Shown here piece after piece: positions 28,617 through 38,200 of a stretch of DNA of 64,000 nt. The stretch spans positions 781,195 through 845,194 of the forward strand of contig MEFP01000030.1 of the NCBI GenBank assembly GCA_001725155.1, given 5' to 3'. Each line of letters starts with the position of its first letter. Within the stretch, counting starts at the first letter, position 1. A program made the position numbers and the translations under genes. The DNA comes from Lysobacteraceae bacterium SCN 69-320 (GTDB lineage Bacteria > Pseudomonadota > Gammaproteobacteria > Xanthomonadales > Rhodanobacteraceae). Below the pieces are notes generated by a model. It did not search any database and was not told the DNA's origin. It saw only the letters and a program-made list of their open reading frames with translations.

Positions 28617-29597
28617 GTGACTGACCGCAGCGAATCGGCCGCCAGTCCCGCGTCCGGCGCCGGCGCGCAGCTGCGCCGTTTCGCCCGGTCGCTATTGACC
28701 GCGCTGATCACGCTCTGGCTGCTCGTGACCTTGTGCTTCCTGCTGCTGCATGCGGCGCCCGGCGGGCCGTTCGACAGCGAGAAGGCCGCGCCGCCGGCCG
28801 TGCAGGCACAGCTCGCGCAACGCTATCGGCTGGATCGCAGCCTGCCGCAGCAGTACCTGGCCTATCTGGCCGACATCGCGCGCGGCGATCTCGGGCCGTC
28901 GTTCCAGTACCCGGACTTCAGCGTCAACGAGCTGATCGCGCGCAGCCTGCCGGTATCGGCCGGGCTCGGCGGGCTGGCCCTGCTGCTGGCCCTGCTGCTC
29001 GGCGTGCCCATGGGCGTACTGGCCGCCGCGCGCGAGGGCGGCCGGCTCGACCGCGCGCTGATGCTGCTCGGCGCGGCCGCGCAGGCCTTGCCGAAATTCG
29101 TGATCGCGCCATTGCTGATCCTGCTGTTCGCGGTGGAGCTGCACTGGCTGCCGGCCGGCGGCTGGGTCGCCGGCGACTGGCGCTACCGCGTGCTGCCGGT
29201 GATCGCGCTGATGCTGCCGAACCTGGCCTGGTGCGCGCGCCTGACCCGCAGCAGCATGAGCGAGGCATTGGCCGGCGACTGGCTGCGCGCCGCCCGCGCG
29301 CGCGGCTACGGCGAGGCACGCCTGCTGCTGGTACACGCGCTGCCGGCGGCGGCGCTGCCGCTCGCGGCCTGGCTGAGCCCGGCGCTGATCGCGGTGATCA
29401 CGGGCTCGGCCGTGGTCGAGCAGATCTTCGGCATTCCGGGCATGGGCCGCTATTTCGTGCAGGGCGCACTCAATCGCGACTACACGCTGGTGCTCGGCGT
29501 CGTGCTCGTCGCCGGCGCACTGGTGATTGCGGTGAATGCCGCGGTCGACGCGCTGCGCGGCTGGCTGGACCCGCGACTGCGCGTCATGAACAGGTGA
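28617..29597 (+). CDS. oppB: ABC-transporter permease (OppB type)
   Basis: A ~326-aa inner membrane permease. The GTG at 28617 is favoured because OppB proteins begin shortly before the first membrane helix (ALITLWLLVTLCFLLLHAAPGGPF). The family pattern continues with YRLDRSLPQQYLAYLADIARGDLGPSFQ, helices from ~115 onward, and the cytoplasmic loop GDWLRAARARGYGEARLLLVHALPAAALPLAAWLSP, the EAA loop that contacts the ATPase. The end, EQIFGIPGMGRYFVQGALNRDYTLVLG, is typical. An OppC and OppD/F ATPases should complete the transporter but are absent downstream, where an unrelated gene follows. They may be encoded elsewhere. Confidence 0.9.
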   Translation: MTDRSESAASPASGAGAQLRRFARSLLTALITLWLLVTLCFLLLHAAPGGPFDSEKAAPPAVQAQLAQRYRLDRSLPQQYLAYLADIARGDLGPSFQYPDFSVNELIARSLPVSAGLGGLALLLALLLGVPMGVLAAAREGGRLDRALMLLGAAAQALPKFVIAPLLILLFAVELHWLPAGGWVAGDWRYRVLPVIALMLPNLAWCARLTRSSMSEALAGDWLRAARARGYGEARLLLVHALPAAALPLAAWLSPALIAVITGSAVVEQIFGIPGMGRYFVQGALNRDYTLVLGVVLVAGALVIAVNAAVDALRGWLDPRLRVMNR

Positions 29598-29749
29598 GAG
29601 AATCGGCGGCGCTGCCGCGCAACCGAGCTGTCGGCAACCCGCCAAGACGCCGCCTCCACGGTCGCGTTACCGCACGCGGGGCACAGTCTGCGGGTGATGC
29701 GGACACGCCGCCTTCGGTGCCGCCGCATCGTCCAGCTCCAGGAGCACGC

Positions 29750-30892
29750 ATGATGCAGCCAATCCCGCATCCCGCCGGCAACGACGTCGTCGTACGCGCA
29801 GGCAGCATCGTCGTGCAGCGCCTGTTCGACATCGCCTACGCGACGGACCTCGCACGGCTCGAAGTACTGTGCATGAGCGCGGCCGGCAGTGGCGGCAGCC
29901 GCGCGCGGCTGGCCGCGACCCCGGACAAGGCCGTCACCTTCGGCAATCCGCCGCTGCTGCTGCCGCTGCCGGGACTCCAGCTGGAACTGGACGGCGAGAC
30001 GCTGGACTGCGCGGTCCGCGCGAACTTCTACGACTTCGGCGCGCTGGCCATTGCGATCGACGTGCCGGTGCGCGCGCGGCCCTGGCCGGCGCTCGTGGCG
30101 CTGAGTCGCGCGGCCGACCGCGCGCTCGGCCCGGCCGCGACGCAGGCGCCCTGGGCCGAGCTGTGCGAACAGGTCGTGCAGCGCGCCCTGCCCGCGCTGA
30201 CTCGCCCGGCGCGCGAACGCCTGCAGGAAGACTATCTGCTGATCGTCGTGCGCGAGTTCGACACGCCGCTGAGCACGCGCGAACTGCTGGCGCGCATCGA
30301 CCCGGTGCCGCTGCTGTCGGGCGAAGACCGCGAGCTGTCGGAGTCCGCCCGCGCCGAGGTGCTGCGTCAGCAGTACTCCTACTACGCCGACGACCTGGTC
30401 CTGCTGACCTGGGACCGCGCGTTCATCGTCGAGCCGCGCGGCGAATCCGACGTGGCCGACGTGCTCGAAGTGGCCAACGCGCAGCTGCTGGAACTGCGCT
30501 ACTACGACGAACTGCTCGATGCGGAGCTGCCGCAGATGTACGACGAAGTGGAAAAGGCGCGCCACGCGCGCGGCCTGCTCGCCGCGCGCCATTTCGCCCA
30601 CCTCGCGCGCCGCCTGCACACCCAGGTGGCCGAGGTCACCGAGCTGACCGAAAAGATCGACAACGCGCTGCAGGTCACCGAGGACGTCTATCTGGCCCGT
30701 GTCTATTCCGCGGCGCTGACCCTGTTCCGCGTGCCGACCGTCGCCGCCGCCGTCGACCGCAAGCTCGCGATCGTGCGCGACACCTATACCGCGCTGTACG
30801 AGGAGGCCTCGGCGCGCCGCGCCGAGCTGCTCGAGGTCGCGATCGTGGTGCTGATCCTGATCGAGATCGTGCTGGGGCTGCTCAAGTGGTAG
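29750..30892 (+). CDS. RMD1/DUF155-family protein with C-terminal membrane anchor
   Basis: A 380-aa protein with AGGAG five bases before ATG 29750. The last ~180 residues match the RMD1 (DUF155) family: YSYYADDLVLLTWDRAFIVEP, DVLEVANAQLLELRYYDELLD, VTELTEKIDNALQVTEDVYLARVY, and a final membrane helix LLEVAIVVLILIEIVLGLL. Family members in yeast (Rmd1, Sif2-related) and mitochondria (RMND1) are tied to meiotic nuclear division and mitochondrial translation; bacterial members have no agreed function. The C-terminal helix with few following residues suggests tail anchoring in the inner membrane. The gene follows the oppB gene after a 152-base gap and may be transcribed separately. Confidence 0.8.
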   Translation: MMQPIPHPAGNDVVVRAGSIVVQRLFDIAYATDLARLEVLCMSAAGSGGSRARLAATPDKAVTFGNPPLLLPLPGLQLELDGETLDCAVRANFYDFGALAIAIDVPVRARPWPALVALSRAADRALGPAATQAPWAELCEQVVQRALPALTRPARERLQEDYLLIVVREFDTPLSTRELLARIDPVPLLSGEDRELSESARAEVLRQQYSYYADDLVLLTWDRAFIVEPRGESDVADVLEVANAQLLELRYYDELLDAELPQMYDEVEKARHARGLLAARHFAHLARRLHTQVAEVTELTEKIDNALQVTEDVYLARVYSAALTLFRVPTVAAAVDRKLAIVRDTYTALYEEASARRAELLEVAIVVLILIEIVLGLLKW

Positions 30893-31284
30893 CGAGGTGT
30901 TGCGGGAATGCGTTGGAGGCGTGTTTCGGGCCAGGTCGCGAGATGCCGGCCCGATCGGCCACCATTGAATTCTATTGTGAAAATTCAATGGAAAGCGACT
31001 TCGCTCAGATCATGAATGCCGGGCAGTCTCGCTCCAGCACGGGAAGAGGACCACCGAACTGCGGCTGCACGGCAAACCCCATCCCCACCCATACCCTCCC
31101 CTTGAAGGGGAGGGCTTGATCAGGCCAGCTCGAAGTGCGTGGCTTGATCACGTTGTTCGCGAGCGCGACGAATAAAAACCCCTTCAGGGGGCATGGGTGG
31201 GGAGGGGGTTGCTTGTGCGGCTGACCACCGAGGCGATGGCCGGAAAACCTAAGAAACAGTGTTTGCTGGCTCCGCCCCCCGCCT
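30893..31284. other. Intergenic region with an inverted-repeat element
   Basis: No gene is supported. The segment contains the inverted repeat at 31073-31211. The sequence before it (30960-30990) is unusually AT-rich for this window. Confidence 0.7.
31073..31211. repeat. REP/MITE-like element with inverted arms
   Basis: The left arm (31073-31110, reading CAAACCCCATCCCCACCCAT...) is matched by the reverse complement of the right arm (31181-31211, CAACCCCCTCCCCACCCATG...). The left arm also holds a near-perfect palindrome CCCTCCCCTT-G-AAGGGGAGGG (31094-31114). The word GGCTTGATCA occurs at 31113 and 31141. No open reading frame is inside. Similar C-rich REP-like sequences are common in this order of bacteria. 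Confidence 0.55.
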
Positions 31285-32319
31285 TCACCCCCCCGCCGGC
31301 TCGGCCAGCTTTTCTTCCTTGTAGATCGCGACATGCGGCACGCCGTCGGCGCCGATCCAGCCGCGATACATGCCTTCGGTGTTGAACGGCAGCGCGAACT
31401 GGCCGTTGCGGTCCAGCGCGATCGCGCCGCCGTCGCCGCCGGCGGCGGGAATTTCCTTGTCGATCACGGCCTCGGCGGCTTCGCGCACGGACTGGCCCTT
31501 GTATTCCACCCGCGCGCAGATGTCGTGGGCGGCGACGGCGCGGATATAGAACTCGCCCCAGCCGGTGCCGGAGACCGCGCAGCTCGCGTTCGCATAGGTG
31601 CCGGCGCCGATGATCGGCGAATCGCCGACGCGGCCCCAGCGCTTGTTGGTCATGCCGCCGGTGGACGTGCCGGCGGCGAGATGGCCCTTGGCGTCGAGCG
31701 CGACCGCGCCGACCGTACCGAAATGCTTGGCCGTCTCGATGTCGGCATGCGCCTTCTTGTCCTGCTCTTCCTTGAGCGCCTTCTGCAGCTGCTGCCAGCG
31801 CTTCTCGATGCGGAAATACGACGGGTCGACCAGGGCCATGCCGATGCTCTGGGCGAATGCCTCGGCGCCGGCGCCGGTCAGCATCACGTGCGGCGATTTC
31901 TCCAGGACCGCGCGCGCGAGCGCGATCGGATTCCTGATGCGCTGCACGCCGGCGATCGCGCCGGCGCGCAAGGTCGCGCCGTCCATGATCGCCGCGTCGA
32001 GTTCGTTCTTGCCGTCGTGGGTGAACACGGCACCGCGGCCGGCGTTGAACTGCGGCGAATCCTCGAGCACGATGATGGCTGCGCTGACTGCGTCGAGCGC
32101 GGGCTTGCCGGCAGCGAGTTCCTTGTGACCGGCGCGCAGCGCCGCTTCGAGCGCGGCGCGCGCGGCCTTCTCGTCCTCGGCCGTGAGGCTGGCGCGCTCG
32201 ACGCCGGCGCCGCCGTGGATCACGAGCACGGTCTTGGCCGCGGGCGCAGCGGCGGCGCCGGCCAGAGTGGCGCTCATCAGCAGCGGCATCGCGGCGATGC
32301 CGGAAAGCAGGTTCTTCAT
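31285..32319 (-). CDS. iaaA: Exported isoaspartyl peptidase / L-asparaginase (Ntn hydrolase)
   Basis: A 344-aa protein with a signal peptide (LLSGIAAMPLLMSATLAGAAAAP). The second ATG (32319) was chosen because GAGG is six bases before it and only one base before the first ATG (32325). The family marks are LVIHGGAG, the alpha-subunit end and cleavage site HFGTVGAVALD with the nucleophile threonine, GTSTGGMTNKRWGRVGDSPIIGAGTYA, and GGDGGAIALD. Such enzymes are made as an inactive chain that cuts itself before the threonine, then hydrolyse beta-aspartyl dipeptides or asparagine. The export signal suggests a periplasmic form. The cyanophycinase gene lies 55 bases upstream on the same strand. Confidence 0.92.
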   Translation of the reverse strand: MKNLLSGIAAMPLLMSATLAGAAAAPAAKTVLVIHGGAGVERASLTAEDEKAARAALEAALRAGHKELAAGKPALDAVSAAIIVLEDSPQFNAGRGAVFTHDGKNELDAAIMDGATLRAGAIAGVQRIRNPIALARAVLEKSPHVMLTGAGAEAFAQSIGMALVDPSYFRIEKRWQQLQKALKEEQDKKAHADIETAKHFGTVGAVALDAKGHLAAGTSTGGMTNKRWGRVGDSPIIGAGTYANASCAVSGTGWGEFYIRAVAAHDICARVEYKGQSVREAAEAVIDKEIPAAGGDGGAIALDRNGQFALPFNTEGMYRGWIGADGVPHVAIYKEEKLAEPAGG

Positions 32320-32374
32320 GTGCATCCTCGATTCAAGGGACTGCCGATCAAGGCGGAATACGTCGTTGCCGTCG

Positions 32375-33388
32375 TTACGGCGTGCGCCGGGTCAACCGGC
32401 CGGCGTCGATGTCGTAGCGCGCCTCGAACGCCGGCCGTTCGACGCGGAAATCGCGCAGATGCAGCCGGCCGTTCGTGCCGATGCCGGTCGCCGGCACGTC
32501 GCGGAAGCTTAGCGGCTTGCCCACGGCATAGACATCGGCCGCGCGCTGCGGCCGGAACAGCCAGACGAAGCCGCCGTTGCCGCTGAACACACGGCCTTCG
32601 CCGTCGCCGGCGATGCACAGCGCGGTGTATTCGTCGATGCCCAGACCGACGAGATCGCTGCGCTGCTGTTCCTGCGCCAGCCGCGCGAGGAAGGTGATCA
32701 GGCGGCCCTGCCGTTCGCGCTTGTCGAAATGGCTGTCGGTGATCACGCGTTCCAGATACGGCATGTGCAGGAAATCGGCGACCAGGGTCACCGCCGGTCC
32801 GGCCGGATCGGCCAGCGCCTCGGCCGTGGTCAGGCTGCCGCCGTCCATCGCGCCGTAGGCATAGGCGCCGAGCACGGCCAGGCCGGCGCTGGTGCCGCCG
32901 ATCGGCTTGCCGGAACGGACATGGGCGTCGATCGCCGCGTTCAGCGGCGTGCCTTTCCAGAAGCGCACGTAGTTGGCCTGGTCGCCGCCGGCCAGGAACA
33001 GGCCGTCGGCTTCGCGCACGATGCGCAGCACCTCGGCGTCGCTCGCGGCGCGGCGGTCGGTGAACACCAGGGTCTGCGCCGCGGTGATGCCGCCGACATC
33101 GTTGAAGAACTCGTTCTGCGCCTCGACATCGCCGGACGCGCGCAGGATCACGATGCGGCCATGGCCGGCGCGCGCGACGAACCAGCGAAACGCGTCGTAG
33201 GGCCAGTCGCCGCCGCCGACCAGCATCAGACCCGGCTGCACCGGCTCGGGCCGGGGTTTGGCCAGATCGCCGATCGTGTAATAGCTGTAGCCGTCGCGCT
33301 GACTATCGGCAGCCTGCGCCGCGGCGGTGAAGGCGAACCCGGCGAGCGCGAGGCCGCAGAGCAGGTGTCGGAACGAAATCAGGCGCAT
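32375..33388 (-). CDS. Exported cyanophycinase (peptidase S51 family)
   Basis: A 337-aa protein with a signal peptide (LLCGLALAGFAFTAAAQAAD) and GGGGAG four bases before ATG 33388. Cyanophycinase features are PGLMLVGGGDWPYDAF, GRIVILRASG, the middle ADGLFLAGGDQANYVRFWKGTPL, the nucleophile motif IGGTSAGLAVLG, and VITDSHFDKRERQGRLITF, which carries the conserved aspartate/histidine region. The enzyme cuts the aspartate-arginine polymer cyanophycin into beta-Asp-Arg dipeptides. An export signal implies use of cyanophycin from outside, as in known extracellular forms. With the isoaspartyl peptidase next to it, the two would complete the breakdown. A related S51 peptidase with another substrate is possible. 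Confidence 0.85.
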   Translation of the reverse strand: MRLISFRHLLCGLALAGFAFTAAAQAADSQRDGYSYYTIGDLAKPRPEPVQPGLMLVGGGDWPYDAFRWFVARAGHGRIVILRASGDVEAQNEFFNDVGGITAAQTLVFTDRRAASDAEVLRIVREADGLFLAGGDQANYVRFWKGTPLNAAIDAHVRSGKPIGGTSAGLAVLGAYAYGAMDGGSLTTAEALADPAGPAVTLVADFLHMPYLERVITDSHFDKRERQGRLITFLARLAQEQQRSDLVGLGIDEYTALCIAGDGEGRVFSGNGGFVWLFRPQRAADVYAVGKPLSFRDVPATGIGTNGRLHLRDFRVERPAFEARYDIDAGRLTRRTP

Positions 33389-33507
33389 CGTGCTCCCCGG
33401 CAGCGGACGAATTTTCTGGAAGACGAACCAGTCGGCGCCATCCCTACGCGACCATGGGCATGTCTATCGACCCATGCGGGCACCGCGCAATCGGCTATCG
33501 TCGCGCG

Positions 33508-34086
33508 ATGGACAAAGCCCTAGACGCCTGGTTCGTCCGCGAAATCCTCGCCCACGAGGCCTCGCTGGCCCAGTACCTGCGCCGCTGCTGGCCGCAGGCC
33601 GACGAGCTGCACGACCTGCGTCAGGAGGTCTATGTGCGCGTCTACGAAGCCGCGGCCAAGGCCCTGCCGCAGCAGCCCAAATCCTTCCTGTTCGCGACCG
33701 CGCGGCATCTGATCACCGACCGGCTGCGCCGCGGCCGCGTCGTCTCGATCGAACCGGCGGGTGATTTCGAGTCCTTGAACGTCTTGATAGACGAGGTGTC
33801 GCCGGAACAGCGCTGCGGCGCGCGGCAGATCCTCAAGCGGCTGGCCGAGGCGCTGGACCGGCTGCCCGACCGCTGCCGCCAGATCGTCTGGCTGCGCCGC
33901 GTCGAGGACCTGCCGCAGAAGGAAGTCGCGTCGCGCCTGGGCATCAGCGAGAAGGCTGTGGAGAAGCAGATCGCCAAGGGCATGCGGCTGCTGGCCGAGC
34001 ACTACCATGGCCAGCCGGCAGTGCCGGCGAACGCTGCAGCCGCGGCGCGGCGCCGCGGCGCCGTCACGGAACAGGAATCGGGATGA
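33508..34086 (+). CDS. ECF-type sigma factor (FecI-like)
   Basis: A 192-aa sigma factor from ATG 33508 (an earlier in-frame ATG at 33460 is less likely). Region 2 is seen in YLRRCWPQADELHDLRQEVYVRVYE ... SFLFATARHLITDRLRR. Region 4 is EALDRLPDRCRQIVWLRRVEDLPQKEVASRLGISEKAVEKQI, with a clear helix-turn-helix. The next gene (FecR-like) overlaps by four bases, and a receptor with a signalling domain follows, so this is a cell-surface signalling sigma factor. It would turn on the receptor and perhaps the divergent cyanophycinase genes. Confidence 0.9.
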   Translation: MDKALDAWFVREILAHEASLAQYLRRCWPQADELHDLRQEVYVRVYEAAAKALPQQPKSFLFATARHLITDRLRRGRVVSIEPAGDFESLNVLIDEVSPEQRCGARQILKRLAEALDRLPDRCRQIVWLRRVEDLPQKEVASRLGISEKAVEKQIAKGMRLLAEHYHGQPAVPANAAAAARRRGAVTEQESG

Positions 34087-35171
34087 ACGCAGGCAGCAGG
34101 CAGATCGAGCACGACGCGGCGGCCTGGCTGGCCCGCCGCGACGGCGGCGACTGGTCGGCTGAGCAGACCGCGGCGCTGGAGCGCTGGCTGTCCGCAGCAA
34201 CGGCGCATCGCGTCGCGTTCCTGCGCCTGGAGGCGGCCTGGGCCGAAAGCGACCGGCTCAAGGCGCTCGGCGCCGGCCTGGCCCGCGGCGAGCTGCCCGA
34301 ACGCGGACGCTGGACGCAGAACCGCTTCGGCCTGCGCGCGCGCCGCGCCGAGGAAGCCGAAACGCATCGTCGCGCCCTGGCCGACGCGGCTGTCGCGGCA
34401 CGTGCCGAACGCCGCAGCCGCGCACGCGCGCCGGCGCGACGCCTGGCCGCGGCCGCGCTGGCGGCGACGGCCCTGCTCGCGGTCGCCCTGTCCTGGGGCT
34501 GGCAACGCTACGAGCGCGTGCAGCCGCAGGCGTATCGCACCGCGATCGGCAGCCTGCGCGAGATCGCCCTGGCCGACGGTTCGGCGGCCACGATGAGCAG
34601 CGACAGCGCGATCGAGGTCGCCCTGTCGCGGCACGAGCGACACATCGAACTGCAGCGCGGCGAAGCCTATTTCGAGGTCGCCAAGGACGCAGCGCGGCCG
34701 TTCGCGGTGCAGGCCGGCGAGCGGCGGATCGTCGCCGTCGGCACGCGCTTCTCCGTGCGCCGCGACGGCGACGAGGTACGCGTCGTGGTCAGCGAAGGCA
34801 CGGTGCGGCTGGAATCGGCGCCGCAGGACGGCCGCGGCCAGCCGGTCACCCTGCTGCCGGCCGGCAGCAGCGCGCTGGCCACCGCAGCCGGCGTGCTCGT
34901 GCGCGACGGTTCGATCGCCGACGCCGAGCGCGCGCTGGACTGGCGCCGCGGCTATCTGGTGTTCCTCGACACGCCGCTGGCCGTGGCCGTGGCCGAATTC
35001 AACCGCTACAACCGGCGTCCGCTGGTCATCGGCGACGCGGCGGCGGCGCAGCTGCGCATCGGCGGCAGCTTCCGCTGGTCCAATGCCGAGGTCTTCGCCA
35101 ACCTGCTGGAACAGGCGCTGCCGGTGCGCGCCGAACGCGAATCCGAGCGCATCGTGCTGTACAGCCGGTGA
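34083..35171 (+). CDS. FecR-type anti-sigma / signal transducer
   Basis: A 362-aa inner membrane protein. Residues ~8-55 form the DUF4880 cytoplasmic part (AAAWLARRDGGDWSAEQTAALERWLSAATAHRVAFLRLEAAW), which contacts the sigma factor. A membrane helix follows at ~122-140 (AAAALAATALLAVALSWGW). The periplasmic part carries the FecR motifs SLREIALADGSAATMSSDSAIEV, LQRGEAYFEVAKDAARPFAVQAG and VAVGTRFSVRRDGDEVRVVVSEGTVRL, then a closing segment (YLVFLDTPLAVAVAEFNRYN). It should relay receptor occupancy to the sigma factor. Its ATG overlaps the sigma-factor stop. Confidence 0.92.
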   Translation: MNAGSRQIEHDAAAWLARRDGGDWSAEQTAALERWLSAATAHRVAFLRLEAAWAESDRLKALGAGLARGELPERGRWTQNRFGLRARRAEEAETHRRALADAAVAARAERRSRARAPARRLAAAALAATALLAVALSWGWQRYERVQPQAYRTAIGSLREIALADGSAATMSSDSAIEVALSRHERHIELQRGEAYFEVAKDAARPFAVQAGERRIVAVGTRFSVRRDGDEVRVVVSEGTVRLESAPQDGRGQPVTLLPAGSSALATAAGVLVRDGSIADAERALDWRRGYLVFLDTPLAVAVAEFNRYNRRPLVIGDAAAAQLRIGGSFRWSNAEVFANLLEQALPVRAERESERIVLYSR

Positions 35172-35249
35172 ACCGCAGGCGGGATTTTTCTGCCTCGTTC
35201 GTCATGAACCGGTAACGGCGCCGGGGTGCGCCAACCCAGGGGGATGGCG

Positions 35250-38200
35250 ATGCGGAAAGGCATACGGAAACTGGTACTCGCGCTGGCCTGCAGCGCGGCA
35301 TTGGCGGCACAGGCACAGAACACCACCGAGACCCTGGACATTCCGGCCGGCGATCTGACCGTCGCGTTGGACAGCCTGGCGCGCCAGTCGGGCGCGCAGT
35401 TCGTCTATTCGGCCGACGAGCTCAAAGGGCTCAAGACCGGCGGCGTCAAAGGTTCGATGACCGCACCCGAAGCACTGGAGAAGCTGCTGCGCGGCAGCGG
35501 CCATCATCTGCAGCGCGACCAGTCCGGCGCCATGGCCATCGTGCGCGATCCGGCGCCAGCGCCGGCCACGCGCAGCAAACCGCAGGCCGATGCCGGTGCC
35601 GCGGCCGAGCGGCCCGTCGTCGAACTCGAAAGCGTGCAGGTCACCGGCTCGCGCATACCGCGCGCGCAGATAGAAGGCCCGGCGCCGATCACCGTGATCA
35701 CCGCCCAGGAGATCAAGGCGAACGGATTCACCACCGTGCCTGACGTGCTGCGCGCGATGACGCAGAACGGCGGCGAGACGCAGAGTCAGCAGTCGGCCAG
35801 CGGCGCCGACTTCTCGCCGGGCGCGCAGCAGGTCGACCTGCGCGGACTGGGCCCGAATCACACGCTCGTGCTGGTCAACGGCCGGCGCATCGCCGACTTT
35901 CCGATGCCGTTCAAGGGCCGCAGCAACTTCACCGACATCTCCAACATTCCGCTGGGCATGGTCGAGCGCATCGAGATCCTGACCGGCAGCGCGTCGGCGA
36001 TCTACGGCTCGGACGCGATTTCCGGCGTGGTCAACTTCATCCTCAAGAAGAAGGCCGACGGCACCACGGTCGACCTGCGCCTCGGCGACACCGATCGCGG
36101 CGGCGGCGAGTCGTTCAATCTGAGCCTGTCCAGCGGATTCGGGACCGACCGCTTCAACGCGGTCTACGGCGTGGAGCTGCTGTCGCAGCGGCCGCTCTGG
36201 GCCTACGAGCGTCCGGTGCAGGATTCGACCCTCGACGCGCCGACCTCGCGCTCGCGCGCGCCGCGCCGCGTGTTCCTGCGCACGAACTGGTACGACGAAT
36301 ACCTCGATCCCGGCGCGGCGACCTGCGCCGGACTGTCCCAGCTCAACGACGGCTCGACCTATTACGCCTCGCGGCCGGGCTGGGGCATCGACGGCGAGGA
36401 CGGCTATTACTGCGGCAGCGACCGCTCCATCGGCTACGGCACGATGACGAGCCGGCGCAAAGGCGTGAACAGCTATGCCTCGCTGAGCTATTCCTTCGAC
36501 GGCGGCATCGACTGGTTCGCCGACGTGCAGGCCGGCTATCACGAACTCGCGATGTTCCGCGACGTGACGCAATGGAGCTTCCAGGCGCCCGACGGCAACG
36601 AGGAAGGCTATTTCTACAACCAGGCCACCGACCAGGTCGAATACTGGCAGCGCCAGTTCACGCCCGAAGAAATGGGCGGCCTGGACCGCGGCATGATCCG
36701 CAACCGGCAGAAGACCTTCAGCCTGAACACCGGTTTCCGCGGCCGTCTCGGCGAAGCCTGGGACTGGGAAGCGGCGCTGAGCCATTCGCAGTACCAGTCG
36801 ACGATCAGCTGGCCGCAGATCGTCGCTTCGCGCGCCAACAATCTGTTCCTCGGGCCGCAGCTCGGCGTCGACGACGACGGCTTTCCGATCTTCAACGCCG
36901 ATCCGGACCGCCTGTACCGGCCGCTGACGCGCGCCGAGTACGACTCGATTGCCGCACGCACGACGTATACGCCCAAGGCGCGCACCGACACGCTGTCGCT
37001 GACCCTGACCAATCCCGAGCTGTTCTCGATGCCGGCCGGCGAGGCGGGCTTCGCCGGCACGATCGAAGCCGGCAACCAGGCCTATGCGCTGCATCCGGAC
37101 CCGCTCGCGACGCAGTACTACTACTACAGCTGGCGCGACTCCGACGGCTCGGGCAGCCGTGATCGCTGGGCCGCCGCCGGCGAGCTGCGCCTGCCGCTGC
37201 TGGAGTCGCTGAGCCTCAGCACCGCGGCGCGCTACGACCAGTACCGCTACGACGGCCACTCCATCGACAAGGTGACCTGGAGCAGCGGCCTGGAATGGCG
37301 TCCGCTGGATTCGCTGCTCGTACGCGGCTCCTACGGCACCGCATTCCGCGCGCCGGACCTGCACTACGTGTTCTCGGGCGAAGGCAATCTCGAGTCCTCG
37401 GGCGTGGATTATTACCGCTGCCGCACCGAGGAACCCGGCGTCGACATCGCCGACTGCTCCTACGGCGACGAAGGCGTCATCGTCACGCGCACCGGCAACC
37501 GCCGCCTGAATCCGGAAACCAGCAAGTCGTATACCGCGGGCCTGGTGTTCTCGCCGCTGGCCAATCTCGATTTCTCGCTGGACTACTTCGACATCGACCT
37601 GCGCAACCAGGTGCAGGATCTGCGTATCGACGGCGTGCTGCAGGACGAGGCCAGCTGCCGCATCGGCCGGCGCGTCGACGGCACGCCGGTGGACCCGAAC
37701 TCGCCGACCTGCATCGACGCGCTCGCCCGCGTGCGCCGCTCCAACGACGGCGGCCTGTACGGCGTCTACGTCAACCCGATCAACATCGCGCGCGAACGCA
37801 CGAGCGGCGTGGACTTCAGCACCCACTACCGGCTGGAAACCGGCATCGGCCTGTTCCGCTTCAGCGGCAACTACACCTGGGTGCGCCGGCACGAGAGCCA
37901 GCAGTACGCCGGCGACGCGGTGGAGAACCAGTTCGCCGTCAACAGCGGCTTCGACATTCCGCGCACCAAGGCCAGCGCCAGCATCAGCTGGGAAAAGAGC
38001 CGCTGGACGGCGACCTTGCACGGCGAACGCCTCGGCCGCCTGCCCAATTCCGACTCGTACTCGCAGGTCTACGACCCGGAAGACGGCGGCAGCCCGTGGC
38101 TCGGCGCGACCTACCGCTACAACGCCTCGCTGCAGTACCGCTTCAACGAACGCGCGCAGCTGTCGCTGGCGGTGACGAACCTGTTCGACAAGATGCCGCC

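Noticed and set aside
31264..31300. C-run next to the isoaspartyl peptidase stop as a sequencing fault
   Set aside because: The gene keeps a normal length and C-terminus, so no frameshift is needed.
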